A stretch of 64,000 bases of DNA from NCBI GenBank assembly GCA_963736445.1, contig CAVTOY010000017.1, forward strand, positions 1 through 64,000. The letters are read 5' to 3'. Position 1 is the stretch's first letter. Each line of letters begins with the position of its first letter. This document shows positions 8,745 to 19,000 of the stretch, in pieces. Source of the stretch: Thiosocius sp963736445. Lineage in GTDB: Bacteria; Pseudomonadota; Gammaproteobacteria; Chromatiales; Chromatiaceae. The notes beneath the pieces are model-generated. The model saw only the letters and a list, made by a program, of their open reading frames with translations. It made no database searches and was not told the origin of the DNA. The position numbers and the translations under genes were made by a program.

Positions 8745-9683
8745 TTAGGGCATCTTCGCCATATGCTGCTTTAAGAAAATCAACATGCGTTGGCGACTAT
8801 CCCTCGCAGCGTAATCGTTCTTGCCAAGCAACTTTCCGCGATAGCGTTGAAGCGGAATCTCCACGTCGAATGAATGCGCAGCCTGCGGGTAAATCTTGAC
8901 CTGCAGAGTTGCCCCACTCGCCGTCGAGCGCGCGCACTCACCGGGTGGCGTCCAGTCATCCTGGCCACCGGCGAAGATCAGCAGCGGCGATGCCAGTACG
9001 ACATGCCGTCCTTCGAAGGCGCCGCACCATGGGTAGTAGGCCACCACCGCACGAAACGCCGCCCCCGCTCGACCGTAAGCGCGCGGTTCGCCGGCAATGG
9101 CGGCTTTGATCGCAACGCTGCCCCCGTTGCTCTGGCCGATCAGGAAGATGTTATCCGCATCAATGTAATCCAGGGCTTTCATGTAGCGCAGCGCATCATA
9201 GGCATCGTACATACGGTAGATGCGGGCATCTGTCAGTAGCTGAACACTGTCGCAGACCATGCCACCGGACTTTTTTCTCGGCCCGAAGCTATCCAGATTG
9301 AGTACGGCAAAACCGCTTTCGACCAGAAAAGCTGCATAGGAATGCAGCGCGTGCTGAACGGCTGGCTGCCAGCCGCCGCAACCATGCATCAGGATGACAC
9401 CAGGAAAGGGGCCTTTACCCTGCGGCCGAAACAACTGAGCGCGCAGCAAGACCTTTTCCGATTGATCCGAGTTGCTCGCGGTGAACTCGACATACTCGTA
9501 CCCATTGCTGGCTGTCGATCGCCCGCCCGCGCTGAGCAGCACCACGAGCGCCAACAGCAGCAAACCAAATTTGTTTCGCCGCGCCTGTCGGCCGCGTATA
9601 ACGGGATCGTGCACGGTCTTGCAATATGCAGCCAGCAGCATCCGCCTGATCTTTTTGGTCCTTGTTGGCTTTACCAATCGCAA
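8745..9683 (-). CDS. Exported dienelactone-hydrolase-like alpha/beta hydrolase
   Basis: This 312-residue protein has a hydrophobic segment at about 39-54 (GLLLLALVVLLSAGG) that should act as a signal or anchor. The start may lie later than the first ATG; M15 is an alternative. The alpha/beta-hydrolase core shows an oxyanion-type HGCGG at 100-104 and the nucleophile elbow G-Q-S185-N-G. The acid is D242 or D243 (GGQDDWTP) and the histidine is H270 (PQAAHSFD). This arrangement and the HSFD tail fit the dienelactone hydrolase family (DLH, PF01738). The substrate is unknown, and no neighbour suggests a pathway. Confidence 0.8.
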   Translation of the reverse strand: MRLVKPTRTKKIRRMLLAAYCKTVHDPVIRGRQARRNKFGLLLLALVVLLSAGGRSTASNGYEYVEFTASNSDQSEKVLLRAQLFRPQGKGPFPGVILMHGCGGWQPAVQHALHSYAAFLVESGFAVLNLDSFGPRKKSGGMVCDSVQLLTDARIYRMYDAYDALRYMKALDYIDADNIFLIGQSNGGSVAIKAAIAGEPRAYGRAGAAFRAVVAYYPWCGAFEGRHVVLASPLLIFAGGQDDWTPPGECARSTASGATLQVKIYPQAAHSFDVEIPLQRYRGKLLGKNDYAARDSRQRMLIFLKQHMAKMP

Positions 9684-10385
9684 AGGCTGGTGATCCTGTT
9701 AAGAAATTGGCAACCGGGGCCCTTGTCACCTCGGCGCGATTCGTTGTCGGGAGCGCGGCGTCCCCCGCTCCAGCAGCACGCTCGCCAGCAATCGGTCCAC
9801 AGATCATCGGGCTTCATCGGATGTCCACGGTGTGGGAATACTCTCCTCCTTCTTGACCTCCATCAACCTCCCACCGCGTCGGCAGCCGAAAAGGTGGTGG
9901 GGTTACAAGCTATCCTGCAGGAGAGGCGCAGACCGGCTACCTTACCATCACCGGACTTCAGCCGAGGGGGGCCACACAGTGTTGGCGGAACTCATGGAGT
10001 GGCAGGAGAGGCCCCATTAGAACCGCAGTTTGCCAGAATAAAGCCGGATGGCCGCCCCCACCGATAGGCTTTGTGCACCCACCACGACAGAGGCGCCCGG
10101 CTATCGGTCTAGCATGCGCTGGCACGATTTCATCGTGCCGTCCTTTGCGTGGACAACCCGAACGCGCCGCGCAGGCCATAGCGCTGACGGACGGGTGCGG
10201 CAGCGCCGTCATTGAAGCATGTAGCGCGTTGGTTATGGAGGAACAATCGGCAACTTACACCGCGTCAGAGCGATACCTTGCTCGCCTACCTGCAACCGAT
10301 AGTTTTGTATCTGGGCAAGTCGCAGAAAACAGAGCATCGAAGTAATGTCTTCCGCCACTGATCAAGACCAACGGAGAAAGCTGCA
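9684..10385. other. 700-bp intergenic region
   Basis: No recognisable gene was found on either strand. Short open frames here lack ribosome binding sites and familiar sequence. A GGAGAAAG ribosome binding site at about 10373-10380 serves the GTG start of the downstream gene. Confidence 0.5.
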
Positions 10386-12569
10386 GTGCCAACAAACCTT
10401 GGGTGGCCCGGCCGACTGCGCAACGGCTTACTTCGCCAGTACCAGGCGTTGGCCCTTTCACTCGGTACGATCTTTTTCATCCCCGTGCCGGGTTTCGCAA
10501 TACTGTTATGGGCAGCGCTTGTTTTCGAACCACGTTATGCCGGCTTCGCGCTCGTCGGCCTTTCGATCGGTGGCGTCTTTGGTTACGCCCTAAGGATCCG
10601 GGACAAGCCACACCTCGGCGGAGGCCTAAAAGCGAACGCCCTACTCGCGGCACTGATGGTCGCGTGGATCACTGGGCACGCCGGATTGCCGCTCGCGGTG
10701 CAGATCGGCCTAGCCATTTTTTCAGCCGCCAGCGCAGCCATCGTGGCTGCCGCCATCATGCGCGTGCTGCGCAACACCCCATTGCCCTCTCTGGTCTGGG
10801 GCTACTGTGTGGTGGCCAGTATCTTGTGTTGCACGCTTCCCTCGTGGACCGCGATGGCGGAAAATGCGATGGAGCCATGGCCGTTACCGGCCGGTCCGAT
10901 CGAGTGGTCACTGATTTTCGTTCGCTCGCTGGGATCGCTGCTTCACTCGCCGTCGATCGCAGCCGGGCTCGTGGTTGGCTTAGCCATACTGCTCTGGTCG
11001 CGCACGATGTTGCTCACCGGCCTCGTCGGTTGGCTCAGCGGAGCGCTGCTCGCGTTGGCGTTTACAAACCTCGGCGTCGGTTATTTCTGGCAGCCCGCAT
11101 CCTACAATGCCTTCCTGGCCGGCATGGCATTGGGCTCAGTCTTCTTCCTGCCTGGTCGAACCAGCCTTTTAATAGCTGCAGTCGGCGGGTGTGGTGCCTC
11201 TTTTCTCGCGCTTGGTATACAGCATCTGCTGCAGTACTCAGCATCTGCATACCTGCCCATTCCAGCTGCGCTGACCATTTGGATCGGCATCGGCGCGCTC
11301 ACGCTGGTCAAAGACAGCGGCGATCTTTGGAAGAGCACCACGCTCAGCGTGCCGCCGGAAGAGGCCTGGTGGGCCAAGGCGTATTGGGTGAGGCGTTTCG
11401 GCCTGGAGGAAGTACTGCTCACCGTCCCGTTGAGGGGGGCGGTGCTTATTGCTCAGGGCTTTGAAGGCGCATCCAGCCATCGCGGGCTTCGGCCCCACGC
11501 ATTGGACCTGAGGCGGCTACCGGCGACCGGTGGGGACGACGAGTCCGCGTCGATTTGGGGTGCGGTGGTTACTGCACCGGCCGCAGGCTTTGTTGAGCGA
11601 GTGATCGATCAGGTGCCTGACAATCCGCTGGGGGCCAGCAATCTTTCCGAGAACTGGGGGAACCATGTCGTCATCCGCTTAGATCAAGGCACATGGGCGA
11701 CGCTGGCTCACTTGCAGCCAGGGTCGATTACGGCGGCCGTCGGCATGCGCGCCGAAATCGGCACCTATATTGGTCGAGTCGGGAATTCAGGTCGCTCGAC
11801 GACCCCACATCTGCACCTGCAGGTCCAAGGATCCCCCAGTCCGGATTCACCGACTCTTCCGTTCCGACTCGCCAATTTTCAGTCTGTCGCTGACGGCAAT
11901 TCACTATCGCCGGTGTGGAATGCCGCGTCTGTCCCGCGTTTGGGCGATGTCGTTGTGGCCTCCTCGCCCAACCTGGCCGCATACAGGGTGCTCGCGAGCA
12001 TCGTCCCCGGATCTGCGGTCTGGTCGGTCGACGTCGATGGCCATGTACCACGCGTTTTCGCGACTGGTGACGAAAGTAAAACCATCGACGTCACCATCGC
12101 TCGCGAAACGCAAGGCCGCTGGCGGCTCGAAACGGGCGACGGAGGTAAGTTGGTTTATGTATCAGCGCCGGACGCATGGCGGGCTATCGCGCTCGATAGG
12201 AAGGCCCCGACGCTTCTTAAATTGCTGGCAACCGGTGCACCGTCGATACCCTATGCAGTCGTGCAGGGTATGCGCTATGAAGATCCGGTTCCAGTGGCGC
12301 CGGCAAGTTGGTGGGGGTTGATGATTGCACCCTATCGCAGGCAGCAGTTTGCGATTGCCAGGACGACATGCCTGGACGTGCCGAGCGTCAACAGCCAGGT
12401 CATCGAGATCGAAACCAGATTGTATGGCGACGCGGATACCGCGCCTCACCGCATCTGTTGCACATTCGAATATCAGCGTGGACCGGTAAAGATTCGGGCG
12501 GATTTCACGGACGCATCCCTAACCTTTTGGCTGCGTTCATTTGTGCCGAGTGAGCCCATCGACGCGTGA
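10386..12569 (+). CDS. Urea-transporter domain fused to M23 metallopeptidase
   Basis: This 727-residue fusion starts at a GTG preceded by GGAGAAAG. Residues 20-310 hold about ten hydrophobic helices with a urea-transporter (UT, PF03253) pattern, including KANALLAALMVAW and the second-half YNAFLAGMALGS. Residues 345-485 form an M23/LytM peptidase with H371-x2-D374 (RPHALDLR), H442 (TLAHLQPG) and H475-L-H477, so the zinc site looks complete. The C-terminal 240 residues are not recognised. UT proteins are passive urea channels and M23 enzymes cleave peptidoglycan cross-links. How the two cooperate is unknown. No urease genes are in the window. Confidence 0.82.
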   Translation: MPTNLGWPGRLRNGLLRQYQALALSLGTIFFIPVPGFAILLWAALVFEPRYAGFALVGLSIGGVFGYALRIRDKPHLGGGLKANALLAALMVAWITGHAGLPLAVQIGLAIFSAASAAIVAAAIMRVLRNTPLPSLVWGYCVVASILCCTLPSWTAMAENAMEPWPLPAGPIEWSLIFVRSLGSLLHSPSIAAGLVVGLAILLWSRTMLLTGLVGWLSGALLALAFTNLGVGYFWQPASYNAFLAGMALGSVFFLPGRTSLLIAAVGGCGASFLALGIQHLLQYSASAYLPIPAALTIWIGIGALTLVKDSGDLWKSTTLSVPPEEAWWAKAYWVRRFGLEEVLLTVPLRGAVLIAQGFEGASSHRGLRPHALDLRRLPATGGDDESASIWGAVVTAPAAGFVERVIDQVPDNPLGASNLSENWGNHVVIRLDQGTWATLAHLQPGSITAAVGMRAEIGTYIGRVGNSGRSTTPHLHLQVQGSPSPDSPTLPFRLANFQSVADGNSLSPVWNAASVPRLGDVVVASSPNLAAYRVLASIVPGSAVWSVDVDGHVPRVFATGDESKTIDVTIARETQGRWRLETGDGGKLVYVSAPDAWRAIALDRKAPTLLKLLATGAPSIPYAVVQGMRYEDPVPVAPASWWGLMIAPYRRQQFAIARTTCLDVPSVNSQVIEIETRLYGDADTAPHRICCTFEYQRGPVKIRADFTDASLTFWLRSFVPSEPIDA

Positions 12570-12675
12570 GCGACCATCTCGCCAGGTATTCTCGTAAAGC
12601 AGAAAAGCGGCGTAAAAGTGGGGCCACATCAGCTGTGTGTTGTGTGTGGCGAATTCCTGATTGATGCGGCCAGGG

Positions 12676-12846
12676 GCGTTTGAAAAAGCCTATTAAAAAG
12701 GCCAGCCATGATGGCCCCCTGTCACTGGGCGTTGGGAAGTAGTGTTTGGCAAGGACACGGCTGACCAGATCCTTGTCAATCTCCACCCCGAATGCTTTGG
12801 TGATTTGCGGCGCGATTCGCCAGTAGCCAAGCGTAGGGAAGGTTGC
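12676..12846 (-). pseudogene. Integrase-type transposase relic
   Basis: On the minus strand, the frame reads TLGYWRIAPQITKAFGVEID, then KDLVSRVLAKHYFPTPSDRG and PSWLAFLIG. This matches the helix-turn-helix/linker region that precedes the rve catalytic core in a group of IS3-like DDE transposases. Neither the N-terminal part nor the catalytic DDE domain is present. It sits immediately downstream of the NRDE gene, whose last residues may have been altered by the insertion. Confidence 0.6.
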
Positions 12847-12919
12847 GCTGTGGAAAATGACTGTCCCAGTTGTTGTGTCAGGGTGACAATTACGAATTCG
12901 CCGGGCGCACGCTGGACGG

Positions 12920-13693
12920 TCAAATAGTCCCGATTGGAAACTCGCGTTGCTGCCAGCTGGCATCGTCGATTCGGCTGTGCTCGACAAATTGTCCGCAGCC
13001 CTGTGCATCCAGCAGCAGCACGCTAGCGCTGCGCGTACCGTAGTTTCGTCCTGCAAGGGTCCCGTCGATGGCTATGGTGCCCAGCAATCGTTCCGATTCG
13101 AGGCCGACGCCGGTATCGGGTAGCGCTTCATCGGCCGGTTGTGTCTGGTCGCGCAGCAGCTCGAAGAGTTGTTTGGGGCTCGGCTCAGTGTGATCAATCG
13201 CCTTGGCCAGTAATTGGCGGCCGCGTTTCACCTTGGGCCAATCGCTGTCCAGCGGCCCGTTGCATACCCCATGTATACCTGGCGGCAAGCGGCGGGTCGG
13301 CGCGCCGCGGTTGCTGGCGCAGTAAAGATCCTCGCCGTCGGCCAGTAGCAGGTTGTAGCCCCGATAGTGATTGGCGCGTTCGATCAACCCGGCGAGATAG
13401 CTTTCGGCGGGCGCATCGCACAGTAGGTAGTCAGTCACCAGTTCGCCGCGCGAACGTGCTTCTGCCGGACCCTGCTCCAACTCGCGGAAATTCGTCACAG
13501 CGGCAAAGCGGCCAGCGGCGTCGACCCCCATCCAGCTGCCGCCGGCTTCGAGATCCTGTCCTGCAATCATACCGCTGGCCCCCGGCCAGCGTTGCGCCGG
13601 CAGGGTGGGGCGGGCGTAGAACTCGTCGCGATTGGCGGCGACAATCAGCGGGTAGCGGGGATGCACCCGCCAGGCGATAAGGACCAGGCACAT
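12920..13693 (-). CDS. NRDE-family (TANGO2-like) protein
   Basis: This 257-residue protein starts MCLVLIAWRVHPRYPLIVAA and carries the defining N21-R-D-E24 motif, followed by a typical PAQRWPGASGMIAGQDLEAG segment. NRDE/TANGO2 proteins have an Ntn-hydrolase-like fold. A role in haem handling has been proposed for eukaryotic homologues; the bacterial role is unsettled. The C-terminus ends REFPIGTI next to a transposase relic, and the last few codons may be non-native. No operon partner is evident. Confidence 0.85.
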   Translation of the reverse strand: MCLVLIAWRVHPRYPLIVAANRDEFYARPTLPAQRWPGASGMIAGQDLEAGGSWMGVDAAGRFAAVTNFRELEQGPAEARSRGELVTDYLLCDAPAESYLAGLIERANHYRGYNLLLADGEDLYCASNRGAPTRRLPPGIHGVCNGPLDSDWPKVKRGRQLLAKAIDHTEPSPKQLFELLRDQTQPADEALPDTGVGLESERLLGTIAIDGTLAGRNYGTRSASVLLLDAQGCGQFVEHSRIDDASWQQREFPIGTI

Positions 13694-13962
13694 GGTAGAG
13701 CGGCTCGCTGAACACGCAGCGACTATAACATCGGCATGCGCTGAATCCGGGGCTCTGCGTGCTTCCGTGTCTCCGCCGCGTAGCTTCTTCTGTGCTACGG
13801 GAATCCCGCGCCAGCCACCGCTCGCACAGCGGCGGGTGGTTGCGCCAGTAATTTCTGATGGTAAGTCGCCGACGAGTGAAGTGTGTACGCGAACGGCAAC
13901 TGACGGATCTGCAGTACTTTGTGAGTGGTATTCTAGCTTGCGATGCGGAGCAGTCAGGTTGC

Positions 13963-14592
13963 CTATACTTCGGAGCTTTCATCAGGGGGTCTATTGTCGG
14001 CCTCATTCTCCCAGTCATAATGCTTCTCTGCTGGTCTTGGGTCCCACCGCCAGAACAGCAGCGCCGCTAAGACACCAGCTGTGCCACCGAACAGGTGGTA
14101 CTCGAACGAGACGCCTTCTTCGCTTGGCAACACGCCCCAAAACATGCCGCCAAACAGCAAGGAAGCCATCATCATCAGCGCGATGGAACGTCTATCCCTC
14201 CGAAGCATGCTGACTACTAATAGGAAAAAGAACAAGCCGTGTGTCAGACCACTCGCGCCGATATGGAAGCTGGGGCGACCAAACAGCCAGACCCCAGTAC
14301 CGGATAGCACCCAGATCATTGCCAATACCCACCAGCGGGACTTCGGGTAACCGTACAGCAGGGCGGTGCCCAGAATCAGCACACCAAATGTATTTGCCGC
14401 GATATGCGCGAACGAGCCATGTATCAGCGGTCCGAACAAGACGCCCACCAAACTTTGCGGAGAGAGTGGATACACGCCCAGAGTAACGAGCGGCCAATCC
14501 AAGAGCCACTCCCATAGCTTGATACACCATAGAAGACCGACAAAGGAGATGCTCAGTATGGCGCTTCTACGCAGTATCGGGTCTGATTGCAT
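13963..14592 (-). CDS. Rhomboid-family intramembrane serine protease
   Basis: This 209-residue polytopic membrane protease has the catalytic serine in G112-A-S114-G (HIGASGLTHG) and the catalytic histidine at H166 (EYHLFGG). The HGSFAHIAANT segment at about 58-68 supplies the H-x4-H-x3-N element of the oxyanion site. Six hydrophobic helices cover most of the protein. I prefer the ATG at 14592 (MQSDPILRR) to one 20 codons upstream. The latter would add a leading segment with no clear role. Rhomboids cut transmembrane substrates in the inner membrane; the substrate here is unknown. Confidence 0.87.
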   Translation of the reverse strand: MQSDPILRRSAILSISFVGLLWCIKLWEWLLDWPLVTLGVYPLSPQSLVGVLFGPLIHGSFAHIAANTFGVLILGTALLYGYPKSRWWVLAMIWVLSGTGVWLFGRPSFHIGASGLTHGLFFFLLVVSMLRRDRRSIALMMMASLLFGGMFWGVLPSEEGVSFEYHLFGGTAGVLAALLFWRWDPRPAEKHYDWENEADNRPPDESSEV

Positions 14593-14648
14593 TCTCAGCA
14601 CATGGGGGCAGGTAACTAAGAACAAAAGGTTGCCTGGGTAAGGGCATT

Positions 14649-14860
14649 TCACTCGCTCTTTGCCAATGCCAAGCCGCCATTCATAGTGAGGTCCTCAATT
14701 CTTGAGGACCAAAGCTGTCGTCGAAATCGACGACAGCCCTTCAACACATGGAGCGCGGCCATTTGATCGTTTGCCGCCTGGAATGGGTGCATGGCGCCAA
14801 TGCGGTGCGCAAGAGCTATGAGCGTCTCTGAATACCCGGCTGCCGGCGAGCAGGCTGAAT
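14649..14860 (-). pseudogene. Possible Fic/Doc toxin relic
   Basis: The minus-strand frame reads GYSETLIALAHRIGAMHPFQ, then AANDQMAALHVLKGCRRF, and ends near 14649. HPFQAANDQMAAL resembles the Doc motif HxFxxANKRTAL but lacks the lysine-arginine pair. There is no start codon with a ribosome binding site and no antitoxin gene. This is a weak resemblance to a decayed gene, offered with low confidence. Confidence 0.25.
14690..14737. other. Two adjacent perfect hairpins
   Basis: Positions 14690-14710 form a 9-bp stem with a 3-base loop (ggtcctcaa/ttgaggacc). Positions 14714-14737 form a 10-11-bp stem (gctgtcgtcg/cgacgacagc). They lie in the space between the divergent rhomboid and OmpA-like genes. 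Neither has a T-run, so a simple intrinsic terminator is unlikely. Protein binding or a recombination site is possible. Confidence 0.55.
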
Positions 14861-14969
14861 GCCGTGGTCCGCCGTAGCGTTGGCTGGCCCGGCCGGGTTT
14901 AGCACGGTAGTCACGGCGTTCCTGAACTAGACTTGTGTCTGAAAAGAATAATTGCAGGGAGCGGCGCGG

Positions 14970-16043
14970 ATGACGGCCACGACCAATGCCGCAGTCGCCG
15001 GGCAGCGCGACGAACTGGTGGGCAAGATCGACGATGAGGTAGGCCGTAAGGTCAATCTCGGCGATCGTTTGCTGCATTATCACCGCGCGATCCTGCAGAA
15101 TCTGCCATTCAACGGTATCCCGGAGCTGCTGACCGACGAGCACCGCGCGGCGGTCGACCGCCTGGTCGAGAAGCACGGCCGGCGCAACCTGCGGATTCGC
15201 GTCAAGCGCATCGTGGGTTATGCCAGCAAGGTCGGTGACGAACAGGCCAACCTGCTGCTGTCCGAGCAGCGGGCGCAGGCCGTGCATGAGTACCTGCTGA
15301 GCAAGGCCGTCGAGGCGGGTATCGATCCCGATGAAATCTTCATTTCCAACTTCTCGGTGATCGCGAGGGGCGAATCGGATCTGCCGTATGCCACCAATGT
15401 GGCAGAAGACAATCCGTTGAATCGACGCGTCGAAATCGTCTACCTGCTGATCATCGATCTGCCGCCGCCGGCCGATGCCGCCGCGGGGCCGACCAGCACC
15501 TTGTGGAAGATCGATTTCGGACCGGCGGGTGCCGGTTTTTTTCTGCAGGCCGGTGCCGGCACGCTGACCATGCTACCGGATGGCGGCGAGGGCAGTCCGG
15601 ACGAACCGATCATCAGATCGTTCACGTTCGAGCAGCTGGGTTTTTCGATCGGCTTGTTCGAAAAACTAAAGAAAGCGAAGTTCATCAAGAAGTTTCCACA
15701 GCTGCGGCGCGCTTTGGCGCTGCTGCATCCGGGCAGACCCGGCAACTATCCAAAGACATCGTCGCTGCTGCAGAACATCGGCTTCAGCGTCGACATCGTT
15801 TCTGAGGGTGGCGAATTCGAGACCAGCCTGCGACTGTCGTTCAATGACATGCAGTCATTCAACTACAACACACTGTCGGCCAGCCTCAGTATTCTCGGCA
15901 AGGGCGAGGCAACGCTGCTGATACTGCACAGCAGTCATTTCTTCTCACCAACCGTCATCATCGGGTTCGGTCAGAACATCGCCGTGCCCGATGTGGAGGC
16001 CGGAATCGTCCCGGTGGGCTTCGTGCAAGTGAGTCTCGACTGA
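14970..16043 (+). CDS. OmpA-like C-terminal-domain protein, partner of giant gene
   Basis: This 357-residue protein lacks a signal peptide. I take the ATG at 14970 as start. An upstream in-frame TTG at 14952 is possible. Residues about 55-155 match the OmpA/MotB peptidoglycan-binding fold: RIRVKRIVGYASKVGDEQAN, SEQRAQAVHEYLLSKAVEAG, and NPLNRRVEIVYL, where the final arginine pattern is the usual ligand-binding NRRVEI. The remaining 200 residues are beta-rich and unrecognised. The stop codon is two bases before the giant gene's ATG, so the pair is co-transcribed. Absence of an export signal is odd for an OmpA domain and suggests a non-classical location or partner-dependent assembly. Confidence 0.7.
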   Translation: MTATTNAAVAGQRDELVGKIDDEVGRKVNLGDRLLHYHRAILQNLPFNGIPELLTDEHRAAVDRLVEKHGRRNLRIRVKRIVGYASKVGDEQANLLLSEQRAQAVHEYLLSKAVEAGIDPDEIFISNFSVIARGESDLPYATNVAEDNPLNRRVEIVYLLIIDLPPPADAAAGPTSTLWKIDFGPAGAGFFLQAGAGTLTMLPDGGEGSPDEPIIRSFTFEQLGFSIGLFEKLKKAKFIKKFPQLRRALALLHPGRPGNYPKTSSLLQNIGFSVDIVSEGGEFETSLRLSFNDMQSFNYNTLSASLSILGKGEATLLILHSSHFFSPTVIIGFGQNIAVPDVEAGIVPVGFVQVSLD

Positions 16044-16045
16044 TC

Positions 16046-19000
16046 ATGAATACCCTCAATTCATTCGACAGTCTGTTCGCGGCAGTGGACCTGAGGCCGC
16101 TGCAGCCTATGCTCGATCAACTCTTCGGTGACCTGACCGAGCATATCGAGATCGCCGATTTCTTCGAGTCCGAGGAGGATGGTGTTGTCAGCTATACGTT
16201 GATACTCGGTGTGCGGCAAAGCATCCTGTTCCCGGTTCCGGGGTTCAGTAATATCCAGCTCGGTATCGTACGTGACAACGAAGACGAGATGCCGCTGATC
16301 CTGGGCGAGCTGGTTGTCGAAGGTGCTCCGCTGCGTGTCTCGATCCGGCACTTTCCGTTGCGCGTCGTCATCAACAATCCACTGCTGCAGCCGGTCGTTG
16401 CCGAAGAAGACGAGGCAGAGGTGCTCGATGGCTTCTCATTCGAACTGGAAGGTGCGCTGGCGGTCGGTGCCGACCTTGCCATCGCTGCCGAATTGGAAAG
16501 TTTCTCCCTGCCGCCGTTCACCATTGTCGGGACCGGCATCCTGTTGGGCTTGCAGACCTGTCGCCTGATCACACAGGCAGCAGACGTCGACGACGAACTG
16601 CTTGAGCTGGGGTTCGATGACAACTTCCGCGGCATGCATGCGGCCAGTGCCCAGTTCTATTGGGACATTCCGTTTGCCGTCGTCGGGGGCGGGTTACCCG
16701 GGCTGCGCGCAGACCTCGAGAGGCTTGCGCTCGGCAACCAGGGGATATCCGTTGCGGCCACGCTGACCTGGCCCGTTGCACAGGACGGTCGACAGTTCGG
16801 TCTCGCGCACACCGAACTACACGGTGCGCTTTTCGGCTGGGAATGTGCGCTCGAACAGCTGCAATTGGTCATCGAGCGCAATACGCCGATCGGGACCAGC
16901 GCGACAGCGTATCTGCGCATACCGTTTCTTGATCGAATCGTGCGTACCGAACTTGGCTATCGCGAGGCGGACGACCAGGGCTACCGCTTCAATCTGATCA
17001 TCGACCAGGCCGGCGGCCCGCTGATCAGCGTTGTTCTGGGCGACGACAGTTACGCCTTACAGCTTGCCAATCTGCGCATTGAGGGTGGCTTCACCAGTGA
17101 GGGTGAGTTCGCGGTCGAGGGACAGGCCGACATCACACTCGGCCTGCCGGGTCTGACTGTCACCGCGACAACGGCACAGCTGTCGGTCGAACACCTCTCC
17201 AGCCATGATGTCCTGCGCATCACCTTGCCACAGGTAGAGATCGAAGGTTACGGAGAGCTTGAGCAGGCCCAGCTGATCGTTGTGTTCGCCGACGATGATG
17301 AGGGCAACCCTGAACTGCAGATGCTGGAGCTAGTTGCCACGGTGCAATGGCAGGACATCAGCGACCGCATTCAGCTCGACCTTAGCCTGCCATTGCTGCC
17401 GTTGCCGCCGGATAATGCCGAGGTCACGCTGCGTGCATTGTGGATCGGTGATCAGCTTCAGTTCACCCTCGATGCGGCGCTGGACGAGGTCGACAACCTC
17501 TGGCGATTCATACCCGAGGCCGCGCGACCGCAGGTCGACGACGCCCGCATCGAGATCGCATTGGTCTTCGATGGTGACGATTTCAAGGGTGAGCTCGGGC
17601 TGGCCTTCGCCCTGCGTTTACCGGATTTCGCCGGTTTGCTGCCAGTCGGCATCAGTGATGCCCTATCGATCGAAACTGCGGATGAATCCGATCAGATCCA
17701 TCTCCGTTTCGTCGCCGAGATCGGTACCCCGGCCGATGACGACAGTGCCGGCAAGTTGACCGCCACTGTCGAAGACCCACTTTCGCTGTCCTTGCAGCTG
17801 CCTGGTCTGGCCTTGCCGCAAGCGCCAATCCAGATAGCGATCACCGACATCGGGATAGCGCTTGCGGCAGACGGCGCCGAGATCAGCGGCATATTCGAGT
17901 TCAGTGGCGACTTCATACTGCACCCGATACTGCCCGAGTCAGCGTTCGGCTCGGCGCCACCGATGATGGCGCAGCAGCTCGATCGCCTGCTGAAGCTGGC
18001 AAGCCAGGTCGATCTGAGGGGGACTGCCGCACTGAAAATGGGTATTGCGATTGACAATGCCTGGTTCGAGGCGGAATGCACCTTCGACCAGGCAGGGCTG
18101 GAACTGGACCTGTTCGACATGCTGGCCGGCGTGACCGGTGCGGCCGATACGTTGTTCGGCGCCGGCACCGCGAACGAGATCGATCTGGATATCGACGTTG
18201 CGGTTGAATTGCGTCGCATCTCGCTGTCCATCGGCAGCGCCACGCCGAGCGCGGACGGTGTGCCGTTCGGCTTTGGTATCAGTGCGATGTTCAGTTTTGC
18301 GGGGCAGTCTGCCGATCTCGTTTTCGACCTCACTCACGAGAGCCTGAGTTTCGGCATCGACCAGCTCCGCATCCCGATCGCCATTCCGCAGCTGCCGCTC
18401 AATCGTGCGGATCTCGACCGACTGCGCGATGCGGCCGGACAATGGGACTACGTCAACCGCTGGCAGGCGGAGATCGAGCCCGAGCTGGATGAGTTGATCG
18501 ACGAAGACAACCGCCAGCTCGACGAGGCGCGCGAACTGCTGGCGCAGTACCAGGATGGCGACGCCGAAGCTTACGCCTTGTTCGAGCTAGAGTTCCGCAC
18601 CATTCCCGCGATCCAGAAGCGCGTGTTTGATGTCGTCGGCCGTAAGTTCCTGTACCAGGCGGCACTGGCCGTGCACCAGATGCTAGGCCGACTCGGCGTC
18701 GAGGGCAGCCAGGCGACCTACCAACAGGGGATGGAGATCTACCAAGATGCCGTCGATGCCGTGCTGGGCTCGCTGCATTTCGACACCCAGTTGCAGTTCG
18801 AGATCAGCGATGCGCGCTTCGTGTTGCCGTTCAACGACCCGTCGGCTATTCGCGTCGAGGGTGGCGCATCGATCAAGGGTTTCGCGCCCGACGATCCGCT
18901 GGCGCCGCTCGGCGATCTGGTGTTCAAACTTGGCCTGTCGGCCGACGCCATCTACTTTGCCGTCGAAGGTGGCGCCGCGTCAATCCCGCTGCCCGACTTC

